A stretch of 64,000 nucleotides of DNA from an uncultured Flavobacterium sp. (GTDB taxonomy: Bacteria; Bacteroidota; Bacteroidia; Flavobacteriales; Flavobacteriaceae): contig CALJVL010000024.1 in NCBI GenBank assembly GCA_937773775.1, forward strand, positions 79,343 to 143,342, given 5' to 3'. Within the stretch, counting starts at the first letter, position 1, and every line of letters starts with the position of its first letter. The notes beneath the pieces are model-generated. The model made no database searches. It worked only from the letters and a program-made list of their open reading frames with translations, and was not told the DNA's origin. Positions 1 through 8,624 of the stretch are shown piece by piece. The position numbers and the translations under genes were made by a program.

Positions 1-1
1 C

Positions 2-334
2 GAGATAGTTGCTTTTGGATTGACTTTTATAGCTGTTGTCTTAGCGGTACATTTATTAGCAAAGGTTTTTACGGGAATTATGGACTTTGCTTTTTTAGGC
101 TGGGTTAATAAACTCGCCGGAGGGTTTTTTAGTGTTATAAAGAACGTCTTACTTTTGAGTATTCTTTTCAATCTTTTTCAGAAAGTCAACATCAACAATA
201 TGATTGTAAAAGAAAAAACTCTCGACAGTTCGATCTTTTATAACCCAATTCAAGAGGCTTCAAAATATATTTATCCTTCTCTAGAAACTTGGTACACTGA
301 TTTTAAAAATAAAAAACGAAGCAATCCCGTTTAA
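2..334 (+). CDS. CvpA family membrane protein, 3' part only
   Basis: The reading frame is open to the left edge of the window, so the N-terminus is missing. The visible 111 residues hold two hydrophobic segments (about residues 5-20 and 36-55), a short linker with the family-like stretch GWVNKLAGGFF, and a charged C-terminal tail ending in KKRSNPV. This matches the C-terminal half of CvpA-family inner-membrane proteins, which are linked to colicin V production and envelope maintenance; their molecular role is not well settled. The TTG at position 20 lies inside the coding frame and is not a real start. The gene converges on the end of the bat operon, with 38 bases between the stop codons. Confidence 0.75.
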   Translation, partial: EIVAFGLTFIAVVLAVHLLAKVFTGIMDFAFLGWVNKLAGGFFSVIKNVLLLSILFNLFQKVNINNMIVKEKTLDSSIFYNPIQEASKYIYPSLETWYTDFKNKKRSNPV

Positions 335-372
335 AACTGAATTTTGAAAAGTAATTAGTTCTAAAATTTAAA

Positions 373-1116
373 TCACTTCACTTCTTTAATGGCAGTTGCT
401 TCAATCCAACCTTCACTTCCATCAGTTAACTGAACTTTTTTCCAGTTTTCAAGTGTTTCTTTCACATACACCTTTGTCCCTTCGTGCAACGTTATCACAT
501 TTGAACTTAACTTTTGAGGTTCACTCTTCAACTCTACCATTTCAGCAAAGACAATGGCAGGTTTTTCATTCCTATAATGGCTTTTTTCGAAAATAGCTGC
601 TGCGACACTAATCAGAAGCAAAAAAAGCAGCACAAACATTCCCACAAAAAATGTTCTTTTGTACAATGTCAACTGAGAAAAATAGTAGCCAATAAAAGAA
701 AGTAAAAACAACACGGAAAAGGAAACCGAAATCCATGACCAAGTATTGTAATGATAGGTGGCCGTAAATTCCCGAAGTAATTTGCCAAAACCCACTTTGG
801 GAATCACTTTTATTTCGTCTATGGTACGCTTCTGTGCAAATCTTAGGTTCTCGAGCACTTCGCTATCATTTGGACTAAGCACAAGTGCCTTTTCGTAATT
901 ATAAATCGCTGGCGCTACCTGATTGAGCTTGTAGTAGCAGTTTCCCAAGTTAAAATATACCTCGGCAGATTGCTTGTTGGATTTCAAAACAATTTCGTAG
1001 GCCGCAATCGCTTCCTTATATTTACTTTTTTGGTATAAATCGTTTCCCGCTTCAAAACCATTTTGGGCAAAGAAAACTTGAGTAGTCAGTAATAGTATAT
1101 AAAAAATATTTTTCAT
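373..1116 (-). CDS. batE: BatE: TPR and SH3-like membrane protein
   Basis: This is the last gene of the minus-strand Bat operon. The 247-aa product has a signal peptide (ending near VFFAQ), about two TPR motifs at residues 20-95 (EVYFNLGNCYYKLNQ is typical), two membrane segments at about 126-147 and 155-175, and a C-terminal bacterial SH3-like domain at about 185-247 (LHEGTKVYVKE, DGSEGWIEA). This order is that of BatE in Bacteroidetes aerotolerance loci. It probably acts at the periplasmic face as a scaffold for the BatA/BatB von Willebrand complex. Its biochemical role is unknown. It follows batD by 39 bases and is probably co-transcribed. Confidence 0.88.
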   Translation of the reverse strand: MKNIFYILLLTTQVFFAQNGFEAGNDLYQKSKYKEAIAAYEIVLKSNKQSAEVYFNLGNCYYKLNQVAPAIYNYEKALVLSPNDSEVLENLRFAQKRTIDEIKVIPKVGFGKLLREFTATYHYNTWSWISVSFSVLFLLSFIGYYFSQLTLYKRTFFVGMFVLLFLLLISVAAAIFEKSHYRNEKPAIVFAEMVELKSEPQKLSSNVITLHEGTKVYVKETLENWKKVQLTDGSEGWIEATAIKEVK

Positions 1117-1155
1117 TTTATTTCAATTGTAAATTGTATTGCTGATTATCAATTG

Positions 1156-2919
1156 TTATATCTGCTTTTCAAGTTCGGAGATTATTACAACCGCCTTATC
1201 ATAATCCTTCTGGATTGTAGCACTTGAGGCCGGAGCATATCTTGCAATTTCACAATTCTCAGTAAGAGCAATAAAATCGGCTACCCCTTCTGGGCTGGCA
1301 TTTTTCTCTAATAATAATTCCTTAATATTGTCCTTACTCATTTCTGAAGTTTCGATATGCAATTTAGCCTTCAAGAAATTATGCATTGCTTTTTCTAAAG
1401 CAACATAAAAAGGCTCCTTGTTTTTAATTTGCCTTTTTGCCTCAGACAAATATTTCTTAGCCAACTTGTTATTCCTTCGAATCCTATTGCCTACGACATC
1501 TCCGTCAATAGCTTCTTTTTTCTTCTTAAATAACACAATAAGCGGCAACATTAAAAAGGGTATAAACAGTAATCCTAAAAACAAATTAGATCCAAAGAAA
1601 TCATTTTTGGCTTTCGGGATAAGATTAGTTTTTAATTTAATGTATTTAAATTGCTCTAAACTTGCAACGGCATTCTTATCACTATTAGAATTTTCAGTTT
1701 TGGCAGTTCTAGTATCGGTAGGACCTTCAAGTACATTGATCATTACCTCAGCAGATGTTATCGTTTTATAGGATTTTGAACCCAAATCGAAATAGGAAAA
1801 TTGCATTGGTTTTACAGGATAGTTCCCTTTGTATTGTGGCACGATAGTATAATTATCCGATACTTTTCCGGACATCCCTGCCAATGAAGTAGCGACTTGT
1901 TCGTTGTGAACAGGATCATACATTTCTAATGCATTAGGAACTACAGGTTTTGGCAAACTAAACAATTTCATATTTCCCTTACCGGTAACGCTTACAATTA
2001 AATCAAGACTTTCCCCATTTTTTAGGTTCGTTTTAGTAGGCGTAACTTTGAAATCAAAATTACCAACAGCCCCAAAAAAATCTTCTGGTTTGCCATTTTC
2101 TGGAAGTGCTTTAACCGTTATGGTTTTAGCTCCTGCCGATACCCTTTTATTATCCTCGATTAAGACCATTCTTCCAAAAACGTCTCTTCGATTACTGGGC
2201 AGTTGTACATCAATATCCATCGATAAAGGCTCAATGTCAAGCTTACCCGATTTTTGGGGATACAAGACCACCTTTTTTAACACAACGTAGCGGTAATTCT
2301 CACCTTTAAACATGCCTTCTTCAGCCACAAGCTGTTTTATTTCGATATTTTGACTCCAAAAGTTATTGAATTTAGGCTTGTTTAATTCTTTAAAATTGTC
2401 AATACCTACATTAAAACTAAAATACAATTTATATACAACCGTAATTGGTTCGTTAACATAGGGGTTTGTTTTAGAGATATCAGCAACCAGATAAATATTA
2501 TTATCTGCAGAAACACTGGTGTCATTTGGGTCTCTAGGTTGTTCAACGGCAGCTGTTACGTTGATTTTTATTGGAGATGTCTTATACACCTGCCCATTGT
2601 ATTCAATCGTGGCCTGCTTGATTACCAAGCTCCCTTTTTGATTTGGCAAAAGATAATAGGAATAAATTTTCTCAAAAGAGCTTCTGCCATTTACCCATGA
2701 TTGACTCACTTGCTGGCTAGGTCCTGCAATTAGTTTAAATCCATCAAAAGAAGGTTGATTAAAGTTATCACCATCAATATTCATGACAAAGTCCACACGA
2801 AGTCTTTCGTTTAATCCAAGTGTTGCTTTACTGACTTTCGCTTCAAACTGCACTTGAGCTAAAAGTCCTTGAAAACTAATCAGTATTAAAATCAAATATC
2901 TCTTCATTTTCTTATTCAA
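1156..2919 (-). CDS. batD: BatD: large periplasmic aerotolerance protein
   Basis: The 587-aa protein begins with a signal peptide (about residues 1-21, ending GLLAQ). A long beta-rich extracytoplasmic part follows, with repeated Ig-like segments (for example SLVIKQATIEYNGQVYKTSP and the GAVGNFDFKV stretch). One membrane span lies at about 440-463, followed by a basic stop-transfer KKKKE and a cytoplasmic helical tail of about 120 residues. This is the BatD/oxygen-tolerance family architecture. BatD is thought to be the periplasmic partner of the BatA/BatB vWA proteins. It lies between batC and batE in the usual order, with a 60-base gap to batC. Confidence 0.9.
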   Translation of the reverse strand: MNKKMKRYLILILISFQGLLAQVQFEAKVSKATLGLNERLRVDFVMNIDGDNFNQPSFDGFKLIAGPSQQVSQSWVNGRSSFEKIYSYYLLPNQKGSLVIKQATIEYNGQVYKTSPIKINVTAAVEQPRDPNDTSVSADNNIYLVADISKTNPYVNEPITVVYKLYFSFNVGIDNFKELNKPKFNNFWSQNIEIKQLVAEEGMFKGENYRYVVLKKVVLYPQKSGKLDIEPLSMDIDVQLPSNRRDVFGRMVLIEDNKRVSAGAKTITVKALPENGKPEDFFGAVGNFDFKVTPTKTNLKNGESLDLIVSVTGKGNMKLFSLPKPVVPNALEMYDPVHNEQVATSLAGMSGKVSDNYTIVPQYKGNYPVKPMQFSYFDLGSKSYKTITSAEVMINVLEGPTDTRTAKTENSNSDKNAVASLEQFKYIKLKTNLIPKAKNDFFGSNLFLGLLFIPFLMLPLIVLFKKKKEAIDGDVVGNRIRRNNKLAKKYLSEAKRQIKNKEPFYVALEKAMHNFLKAKLHIETSEMSKDNIKELLLEKNASPEGVADFIALTENCEIARYAPASSATIQKDYDKAVVIISELEKQI

Positions 2920-2979
2920 TCTTTCCTTACCGGATATATATTAAATTCTATTATTTCTTTACTGAAACTGCCAAACCGA

Positions 2980-3741
2980 TTACCAATCTTTCTCGGTTTT
3001 CGTAGGCTTTCCTTGTACCTTCGAAGCGTTTACTTTGTCTTGGACTTTCTTTTCTTCATTACTGACGGCGTCCAAAAGATTTTCTAATCGCTGTTTAGAA
3101 ATTCCTCCCGGAGCTGGCTTCGGTTTTTCTTCATTTTTCGATTTGTCATCCTTATTTTTTCCGTCTTTATCTTTTTCGTCTTTTTTATCCTTGTCTTTGT
3201 CGCCCTTGTCGTCTTTTTTATCTTTATCCTTTTTGTCTTCGTCCTTTTTATCTTTGTCCTTGTCTTTTTTGTCCTTGTCCTTGTCGTCTTTTGGAGGGTT
3301 TTCCTTAAGCATCTTTTTAGCCAAGGCATAATTGTATCTCGTTTCCTCGTCCGAAGGCTTATTACGCAGTGCGTTTTTATACGCCTCTACTGCTTCAGTA
3401 TAGTTTTTTTCATTCATAAAAACATTTCCTAAATTGTGATAGGCTTTGTGTTTTTGAGGTCTGGTTTTGGCATTCTTAATTGATTTTGCATATGCAAACT
3501 TTGCTTCCGAAGCTTGATTTTGCTTGTATATGGTATTTCCTAAGTTATAGGAAGCTATTGTTCTACCAGGAAATTTTGAGCTCGAAATTCTGTAATTGGC
3601 CTCAGCCTCAGCAAATTTACTGTCTTGATATTCCGCATTGGCTTTGGGTAAACTTTTATCTTTCTCTTGTGCAGTCACCGTTGCTATTCCCCAAAGGAGA
3701 AATAGGAAAGAGACAAATATGTGTTTTTTACTATTTTTCAT
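2980..3741 (-). CDS. batC: BatC: TPR protein with a long Lys/Asp-rich linker
   Basis: The 253-aa protein has a signal peptide (about 1-24, GIATVTAQ) and three to four TPR units at about 35-140 (SYNLGNTIYKQNQ, HKAYHNLGNVFMNE, TRYNYALAKKML). A striking low-complexity linker of D, K and E at about 150-210 follows, then a conserved tail (SKQRLENLLDAVSNEEKKVQDK) ending KDW. TPR followed by a charged linker and this tail is typical of BatC. The protein probably mediates contacts within the Bat complex in the periplasm. The DNA of the linker is an imperfect short repeat that leaves two other frames open by chance. Linker length is likely to vary between strains. Confidence 0.88.
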   Translation of the reverse strand: MKNSKKHIFVSFLFLLWGIATVTAQEKDKSLPKANAEYQDSKFAEAEANYRISSSKFPGRTIASYNLGNTIYKQNQASEAKFAYAKSIKNAKTRPQKHKAYHNLGNVFMNEKNYTEAVEAYKNALRNKPSDEETRYNYALAKKMLKENPPKDDKDKDKKDKDKDKKDEDKKDKDKKDDKGDKDKDKKDEKDKDGKNKDDKSKNEEKPKPAPGGISKQRLENLLDAVSNEEKKVQDKVNASKVQGKPTKTEKDW

Positions 3742-3794
3742 TTTAATTTAATTCTGTTAATCCTGCAAAGCCTAAACATTGAAGGAATAGAGAT

Positions 3795-4829
3795 TTACTT
3801 TTCTTCATTAAATAAATTCAACTTCCTGACCCAGTTAGTTTTTCCTTCCAACAAGAAGAAATCCAAAAACAACAAGCCAAACGCAATTCCAAGAAACCAT
3901 TGAAATTGGGATTGAAAATCAGCCATTTGAGTAGATTCAAATTCTGTTTTTTGAATTTTATCTAGATTGGTCTTTATGTATTCCAGCACTTCCTTTGTGT
4001 TGTTTCCGCTCACATAACCCCCTTTAGTAGCCTTAGCAATAGCTTCTAGACTGGCACGGTTTAATTTAGTTACGACAACTTGGTCATTATTGTCACGTTG
4101 ATAGCTTTCCACGATTCCGTTCCTTTTTAAAGGAATAGTCCCTCCTTTATCGGTTCCAATACCAATTGTAATGATTCTCATTCCTTGCTTATTAGCTTCT
4201 TCCGCCGCTGCTTGGGCTCCTTCAGAATGATCTTCTCCGTCTGAAATTAAAATCAACAACTTGCTCGTTTTGCTTTTATCGTCAAAATACGTCGCCGACA
4301 ATTTTATAGCTTCATCAAGAGAGGTACCTTGAGAAGAAACCATTTCGGTATTCATGCTTTGCAAAAACATTTTAGCGACGCTGTAATCAGTAGTTATAGG
4401 CAAGACCGGAAACGCACTTCCTGCATAAGCTACGATCCCTATTCTGTCGCTTCCTAATTGATTTATAATTTGTGAAACAATCTGTTTACTTTTTTCCAAT
4501 CGGCTCGGAGCCACATCTTCTGCAAGCATACTTTTAGAAATATCCATCGCAAAAACGATATCAATCCCTTCCCGTTTCACAGTTTCCATTTTAGTTCCTA
4601 TTTTTGGATTTACCAATCCTAGTATCAATCCCGCTAACGCCAGAAGAATAATTACCAACTTTAAAGTGGGTTTAAAAGTAGATCTCTCCGGACTTAACTT
4701 TTTTATGGCATCTAAATCTCCGAATTCACGCTGCTTTTTTTGCTTCCAATATAAATTGAAAAGAAACAACAACACTACTAACGGTAGTATGAAAAGCAGG
4801 TATAAATATTTTTTTTCGTCTAATTCCAT
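3795..4829 (-). CDS. batB: BatB: vWA-domain membrane protein
   Basis: The 344-aa protein has two N-terminal membrane segments (about 8-26 and 55-75), a von Willebrand factor A domain at about 85-280, and a C-terminal membrane segment at about 309-328. The MIDAS metal-binding motif is intact (DISKS in FAMDISKSM), as is the later ISDGEDH. The paralogue BatA lies immediately upstream in the operon with 61 bases between them. BatA and BatB are thought to form a membrane complex exposing their vWA domains, with MoxR as the cytoplasmic AAA+ partner. Substrates of the system are not established. Confidence 0.9.
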   Translation of the reverse strand: MELDEKKYLYLLFILPLVVLLFLFNLYWKQKKQREFGDLDAIKKLSPERSTFKPTLKLVIILLALAGLILGLVNPKIGTKMETVKREGIDIVFAMDISKSMLAEDVAPSRLEKSKQIVSQIINQLGSDRIGIVAYAGSAFPVLPITTDYSVAKMFLQSMNTEMVSSQGTSLDEAIKLSATYFDDKSKTSKLLILISDGEDHSEGAQAAAEEANKQGMRIITIGIGTDKGGTIPLKRNGIVESYQRDNNDQVVVTKLNRASLEAIAKATKGGYVSGNNTKEVLEYIKTNLDKIQKTEFESTQMADFQSQFQWFLGIAFGLLFLDFFLLEGKTNWVRKLNLFNEEK

Positions 4830-4890
4830 ATATTATCAATTCCAATTTTAGCGCTCTACTATGAACGGGGCTAGAGAGGTTCTTTTAAAT

Positions 4891-5892
4891 TTAGATAAAG
4901 CTTTTGTACACTGTGTTTCTTAAACCAATTTCTGCCAATAGTAAAAAACCTGCAAGCCAAACAAAAGGTCTGTATTTCTCGTCATAATCATAGAACTTCA
5001 GCTCTTCGATTTCGGTGGTTTCTAATTTGTTGATTTCCCCATAAATCTCAGCAAGTTTGTTATTGCTTGTTGCTCGAAAATACCGTCCCTCTGTTTTTTT
5101 AGCAACACTTTTCAAAAGTCTCTCGTCAATTTCCACTTTCATCATTTGGAATAAAAACTGACCGTTTGGACCCACTGCGTATGGAAATTCAGCCATACCG
5201 TTTGTTCCAATACCTATTGTATATACTTTTATACCATATTGTTTCGCAATATCGGCAGCCGTTTCTGGCTCAATAAAACCTGCATTATTGACACCGTCCG
5301 TCAAAAGAATAACCACTTTACTTTTAGCCTTACTGTCTTTCAATCTGTTTACGGCCGTGGCCAATCCCATACCTATTCCAGTTCCATCTTGTAAAACATT
5401 GTCGTATTTAATGCTCTTAATGGCCTCAAGAACGACCACTTTATCGCTGGTTACCGGCGTTTTTGTATACGCTTCAGAAGCATAAACCACAAGCCCTATC
5501 CTGTCATTAGGTCTTTCGTCAACAAAATCGGCCGCCACCCTCTTTAGCGCTTCCATTCGGTTTGGCTTCAAATCTTTGGCCAACATACTCCCTGAAACAT
5601 CCACCGCCATTACAATGTCGATTCCCCTTGTCGTTTTTGTCTGATTGCTTATATCAACCGTTCTTGGTCTCGCCATGGCCACAATTAAGGAGCTTAACGC
5701 TAATAAACGGAATACGCTCAAAAAAGGTTTCAACCTTGCCAATAAAGAATTTGATCCCTTGAATCCTTGAATTGAACTAATTTTTAAAGTGACCGCCTGC
5801 TTGTTTCTTTTGAAAACCACCCAAACAATGGCAATTGGAATCAAAAGAAACAACCAAAAGAACTCAGGATTTAGAAAAGTTATTTTCGTCAT
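4891..5892 (-). CDS. batA: BatA: vWA-domain membrane protein
   Basis: The 333-aa protein has the same plan as BatB: two N-terminal membrane segments (about 8-26 and 55-75), a vWA domain with an intact MIDAS motif (DVSGS in VMAVDVSGSM, then TDGVNN), and a C-terminal span near 308-325. The start codon overlaps the stop codon of the 544-aa gene upstream by one base (TAATG), which implies translational coupling. The pair batA-batB looks like an old tandem duplication. Its role in oxygen tolerance or envelope integrity comes from work on Bat families and cannot be read from the sequence alone. Confidence 0.92.
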   Translation of the reverse strand: MTKITFLNPEFFWLFLLIPIAIVWVVFKRNKQAVTLKISSIQGFKGSNSLLARLKPFLSVFRLLALSSLIVAMARPRTVDISNQTKTTRGIDIVMAVDVSGSMLAKDLKPNRMEALKRVAADFVDERPNDRIGLVVYASEAYTKTPVTSDKVVVLEAIKSIKYDNVLQDGTGIGMGLATAVNRLKDSKAKSKVVILLTDGVNNAGFIEPETAADIAKQYGIKVYTIGIGTNGMAEFPYAVGPNGQFLFQMMKVEIDERLLKSVAKKTEGRYFRATSNNKLAEIYGEINKLETTEIEELKFYDYDEKYRPFVWLAGFLLLAEIGLRNTVYKSFI

Positions 5893-7526
5893 TATTTACT
5901 TACTTGTATTAATTCGACTGAGTTGAACACCCGGTCAGCTATTTCATTTGCATAGGAATCCCCATCTTCATGGAAAATCATGATTTGTTGCAATCCTCCT
6001 TCTTGACTAAATAATACTATCTCATAATATAATTTTTCGCTACCTATAGATTTGTCATTTACTCTCGAAAAAGTACCATATCCTTTTATACCGGTTACTC
6101 CCTCTCTCGTTCCAAAATCTTCTTGTTTCACAATCATATTTTGCGCCCCTTGCGACTCTAATGTCTGCAAGCTCACTTCTAAAGATTTTTTCAAATCCAC
6201 TGCCGTTGAGTCTTGCTTGTATTTTAGAGTAGAAACCATCAGGTAAAAATTATCAGAAACACTACCATAGGTAAAAGAATTCATTTCTTTAATAAGGGCC
6301 AATCCGTTTTTAGGCAATGATTTTTTCAAGTCTACCCTTTTGAGTACTTCTGGGGTTTCTATGCTAACTCCTGGGTTCCCGTAAGTGCTTTTTATCCATT
6401 CTCCTTCTAATAATTCCTTATTAGAATTACCGACTATTGTGTCTTTCACATAGGTAAAGCCTTTTGTCACGACGAAATATCCCGTCGTTGCCAATAGCAA
6501 TAAAAGAACTGAAGCTACTGCAGTAAGAATTCTTCTCTTTCTCTTTTTCTTTAACTGGATTTTGATCTGTTTTTGTTTTTGCGCTTCATTCAGTATCGCA
6601 TCTTCTTCAATCTCCACCTCAATAGGAATAGCACTATCCAGTGTTAGAATTGCTTTTTGTATTTTATTTTTATCTTCCGTTATTTCGTAATCTAAAGGTT
6701 TTGACTTGGCAAACTTTACTAAATCTGCTTGTTTCAACACCCTCTCTAGGTTTTCTATAGTTTCTTTTGAAACCGTCATTTTTTTTCTGACAGACGCGGC
6801 TCTAAGTCCCAATATCAGCTCAGAAGTCGTGCTTTCCATAGCAGGAATTTCTATTGCTTCCTCAATATAGTTTCTGGCGATATCTGTTAATTCGCTATAA
6901 TATTCTTTAACTTCTCCTTTTTGCCAAAGCTCCTTCTTTTCTAAGCTGTTCAGTAAACTGGTCGCTCTTTCAATAGGTGTTTTATATACCTCTTCCTCGA
7001 TCTTTTTCTTTTGCTTCTTTTTTACATACCAATAAACCAATGCGCCAATACCCAGAATTAAAGCAAGTACCAACAAGTATTTCCACCAGTCGCCCAACGA
7101 ACTCTTAACCGGAGTGATTCCCTTAATGTCGTACATTTTTTGTTTCAATGTATCAACCTGAACATTTGCAACTTCCACTAAAAGAGAGTCCGTCTTATAC
7201 GGTTTACTGTTGATAAAAATCTTTATGCTAGGAATCACATACTTTCCAGAATCAAATTGTGTCAATCCGTATTTCTTGATTAGTTCATAGCGGTCGTCTT
7301 TCTTAACCGTGTCAATCGGGTAAGAATGTATCACTTCTAGGGCACCAATATTTTTAAGGTTCGGAAAAATAACTTTGGATAAAGTATCCACCGAAGTTTT
7401 TATTGTTAATTTAAACTCGGCGCCGATTTTATTTTTTGTTGTATCTATACTTGTTTCAGGCCTTTTTTGTTGAGCAAAAACAGCAGTGGAAATCAACAGT
7501 ATTAGTAGGTAAAAATTATTTTTCAT
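5892..7526 (-). CDS. Bat-operon membrane protein of 544 aa, function unknown
   Basis: This gene sits between the DUF58 gene and batA and overlaps batA by one base. The protein has a signal peptide (about 1-18, TAVFAQ) and a BatD-like beta-rich domain (about 20-135). A membrane span follows at about 146-166, then a charged cytoplasmic region with conserved-looking helices (MESTTSELILGLRA). A second span lies at about 333-352, and a further extracytoplasmic domain covers about 355-544. Because there are two spans, both terminal domains should face the periplasm. Location in Bat operons is common in Bacteroidetes; the middle part resembles DUF4381-type proteins. I do not recognise the C-terminal domain. 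It may be a Bat subunit that joins the vWA proteins to MoxR. Confidence 0.8.
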   Translation of the reverse strand: MKNNFYLLILLISTAVFAQQKRPETSIDTTKNKIGAEFKLTIKTSVDTLSKVIFPNLKNIGALEVIHSYPIDTVKKDDRYELIKKYGLTQFDSGKYVIPSIKIFINSKPYKTDSLLVEVANVQVDTLKQKMYDIKGITPVKSSLGDWWKYLLVLALILGIGALVYWYVKKKQKKKIEEEVYKTPIERATSLLNSLEKKELWQKGEVKEYYSELTDIARNYIEEAIEIPAMESTTSELILGLRAASVRKKMTVSKETIENLERVLKQADLVKFAKSKPLDYEITEDKNKIQKAILTLDSAIPIEVEIEEDAILNEAQKQKQIKIQLKKKRKRRILTAVASVLLLLLATTGYFVVTKGFTYVKDTIVGNSNKELLEGEWIKSTYGNPGVSIETPEVLKRVDLKKSLPKNGLALIKEMNSFTYGSVSDNFYLMVSTLKYKQDSTAVDLKKSLEVSLQTLESQGAQNMIVKQEDFGTREGVTGIKGYGTFSRVNDKSIGSEKLYYEIVLFSQEGGLQQIMIFHEDGDSYANEIADRVFNSVELIQVSK

Positions 7527-7665
7527 TTTTCACTTTTGCGAATTTTTGATTTTAGGATAACGCTTTGGGATTTTACTTTTTTTCCAAAATGATTATTCGT
7601 TTGACCTCAAAAAACTTAATTATTTCAGATTTATTTTGACTGTTTTAATAATTAATCCTAAATCC

Positions 7666-8529
7666 CTATCTCGATTTAAAATAACCTAACAATTTAGTCA
7701 CATAACTTTCGTCAACTCTAGTATTAACAACCCCGGAACCTGATTTGCTAAAGGTTTCCTTAAAATAGTTCACTTTATCCCTATAATATTTTTCATAGTT
7801 TAGTCGAACCGTTTTAGAACTGGTATCGATCAACTGGGTTTCCCCCGTTTCGGCGTCAAGCATTGAAACCATACCAACATTGGGCATCTTTTCTTCTCGA
7901 ATATCAAATACTCGAATACCGGTTATATCATGTTTTTTAGAAGCTATTTTTAAGGTTTGCTCATAGTCCTCAGACATGAAATCAGAAATCATAAACACGA
8001 TTGCCTTCTTCTTTTGAGTACTTGATAAAAACTTCAATGCTTGAGCAATATCCGTTTTATAGCTTTTAGGCTGAAACTCTATCAATTCTCGGATAATGCG
8101 CAATACGTGTGATCGTCCTTTTTTTGGCGGGATATATAATTCGATTTGGTCCGAAAATAAAATCAATCCTATTTTATCATTATTTTGCGTAGCTGAAAAA
8201 GCCATCGTAGCAGCGATTTCAGTAACAATATCTTTTTTGAATTGTTTTTTGGAACCAAAGCTCTCAGAGCCTGAAATATCAACCATCAGCATCATCGTCA
8301 ATTCACGCTCTTCTTCAAAAACTTTGACATGCGCTTCGTTATATCTCGCCGTTACGTTCCAGTCAATAGCACGAATGTCATCTCCATACTGATATTGGCG
8401 CACTTCACTGAAGGTCATTCCGCGCCCCTTGAACGAAGTATGATATTCCCCCGAAAAGATATGATCGCTCAATCTTCGGGTTTTAATTTCTATTTTACGT
8501 ACTTTCTTTAAAAGCTCTTTTGTATCCAT
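7666..8529 (-). CDS. DUF58 domain protein of the MoxR/Bat system
   Basis: The 287-aa soluble protein carries the DUF58 core: the N-terminal motif SGEYHTSFKGRGMTFSEVRQYQYGDDIRAIDWNVTAR (only part of this is strictly conserved) and a degenerate vWA domain with DISGSE at about residue 93. DUF58 proteins are encoded next to MoxR ATPases in many phyla and probably act as adaptors or substrates for them. There is no signal peptide or membrane segment, so it should be cytoplasmic. It lies 95 bases after moxR and 139 bases before the 544-aa gene; both gaps are longer than elsewhere in the operon, and the first contains an imperfect palindrome. The stop codon is TAG. Confidence 0.9.
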   Translation of the reverse strand: MDTKELLKKVRKIEIKTRRLSDHIFSGEYHTSFKGRGMTFSEVRQYQYGDDIRAIDWNVTARYNEAHVKVFEEERELTMMLMVDISGSESFGSKKQFKKDIVTEIAATMAFSATQNNDKIGLILFSDQIELYIPPKKGRSHVLRIIRELIEFQPKSYKTDIAQALKFLSSTQKKKAIVFMISDFMSEDYEQTLKIASKKHDITGIRVFDIREEKMPNVGMVSMLDAETGETQLIDTSSKTVRLNYEKYYRDKVNYFKETFSKSGSGVVNTRVDESYVTKLLGYFKSR

Positions 8530-8535
8530 TTTTGA

Positions 8536-8622
8536 GAGTGTTCAGCATTCAGTTACTTTAGTATTCAGCTAATTAGGTCCATAAGGGACTTAATTAATTA
8601 CGGGCTGAGCACTGCATACTAA
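8536..8622. repeat. Imperfect intergenic palindrome of the TTCAG type
   Basis: The spacer between moxR and the DUF58 gene begins with GTGTTCAGCATTCAG and later AGTATTCAGC. It is mirrored by GCTGAGCACT, with an inner arm pair (TAATTAGGTCC / GGGACTTAATTA) around a short loop. The left half resembles the start of the spacer at 45787-45877. It could fold as a long hairpin within the operon mRNA. This is read by eye only. Confidence 0.45.
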
Positions 8623-8624
8623 AT

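Noticed and set aside
3035..3331. Open reading frames of 81 and 98 aa over the BatC linker
   Set aside because: They are shadow frames of the D/K/E-rich repeat; one reads as Ser/Leu/Phe only and the other as Arg/Lys/Thr only. No start region or homology is visible.
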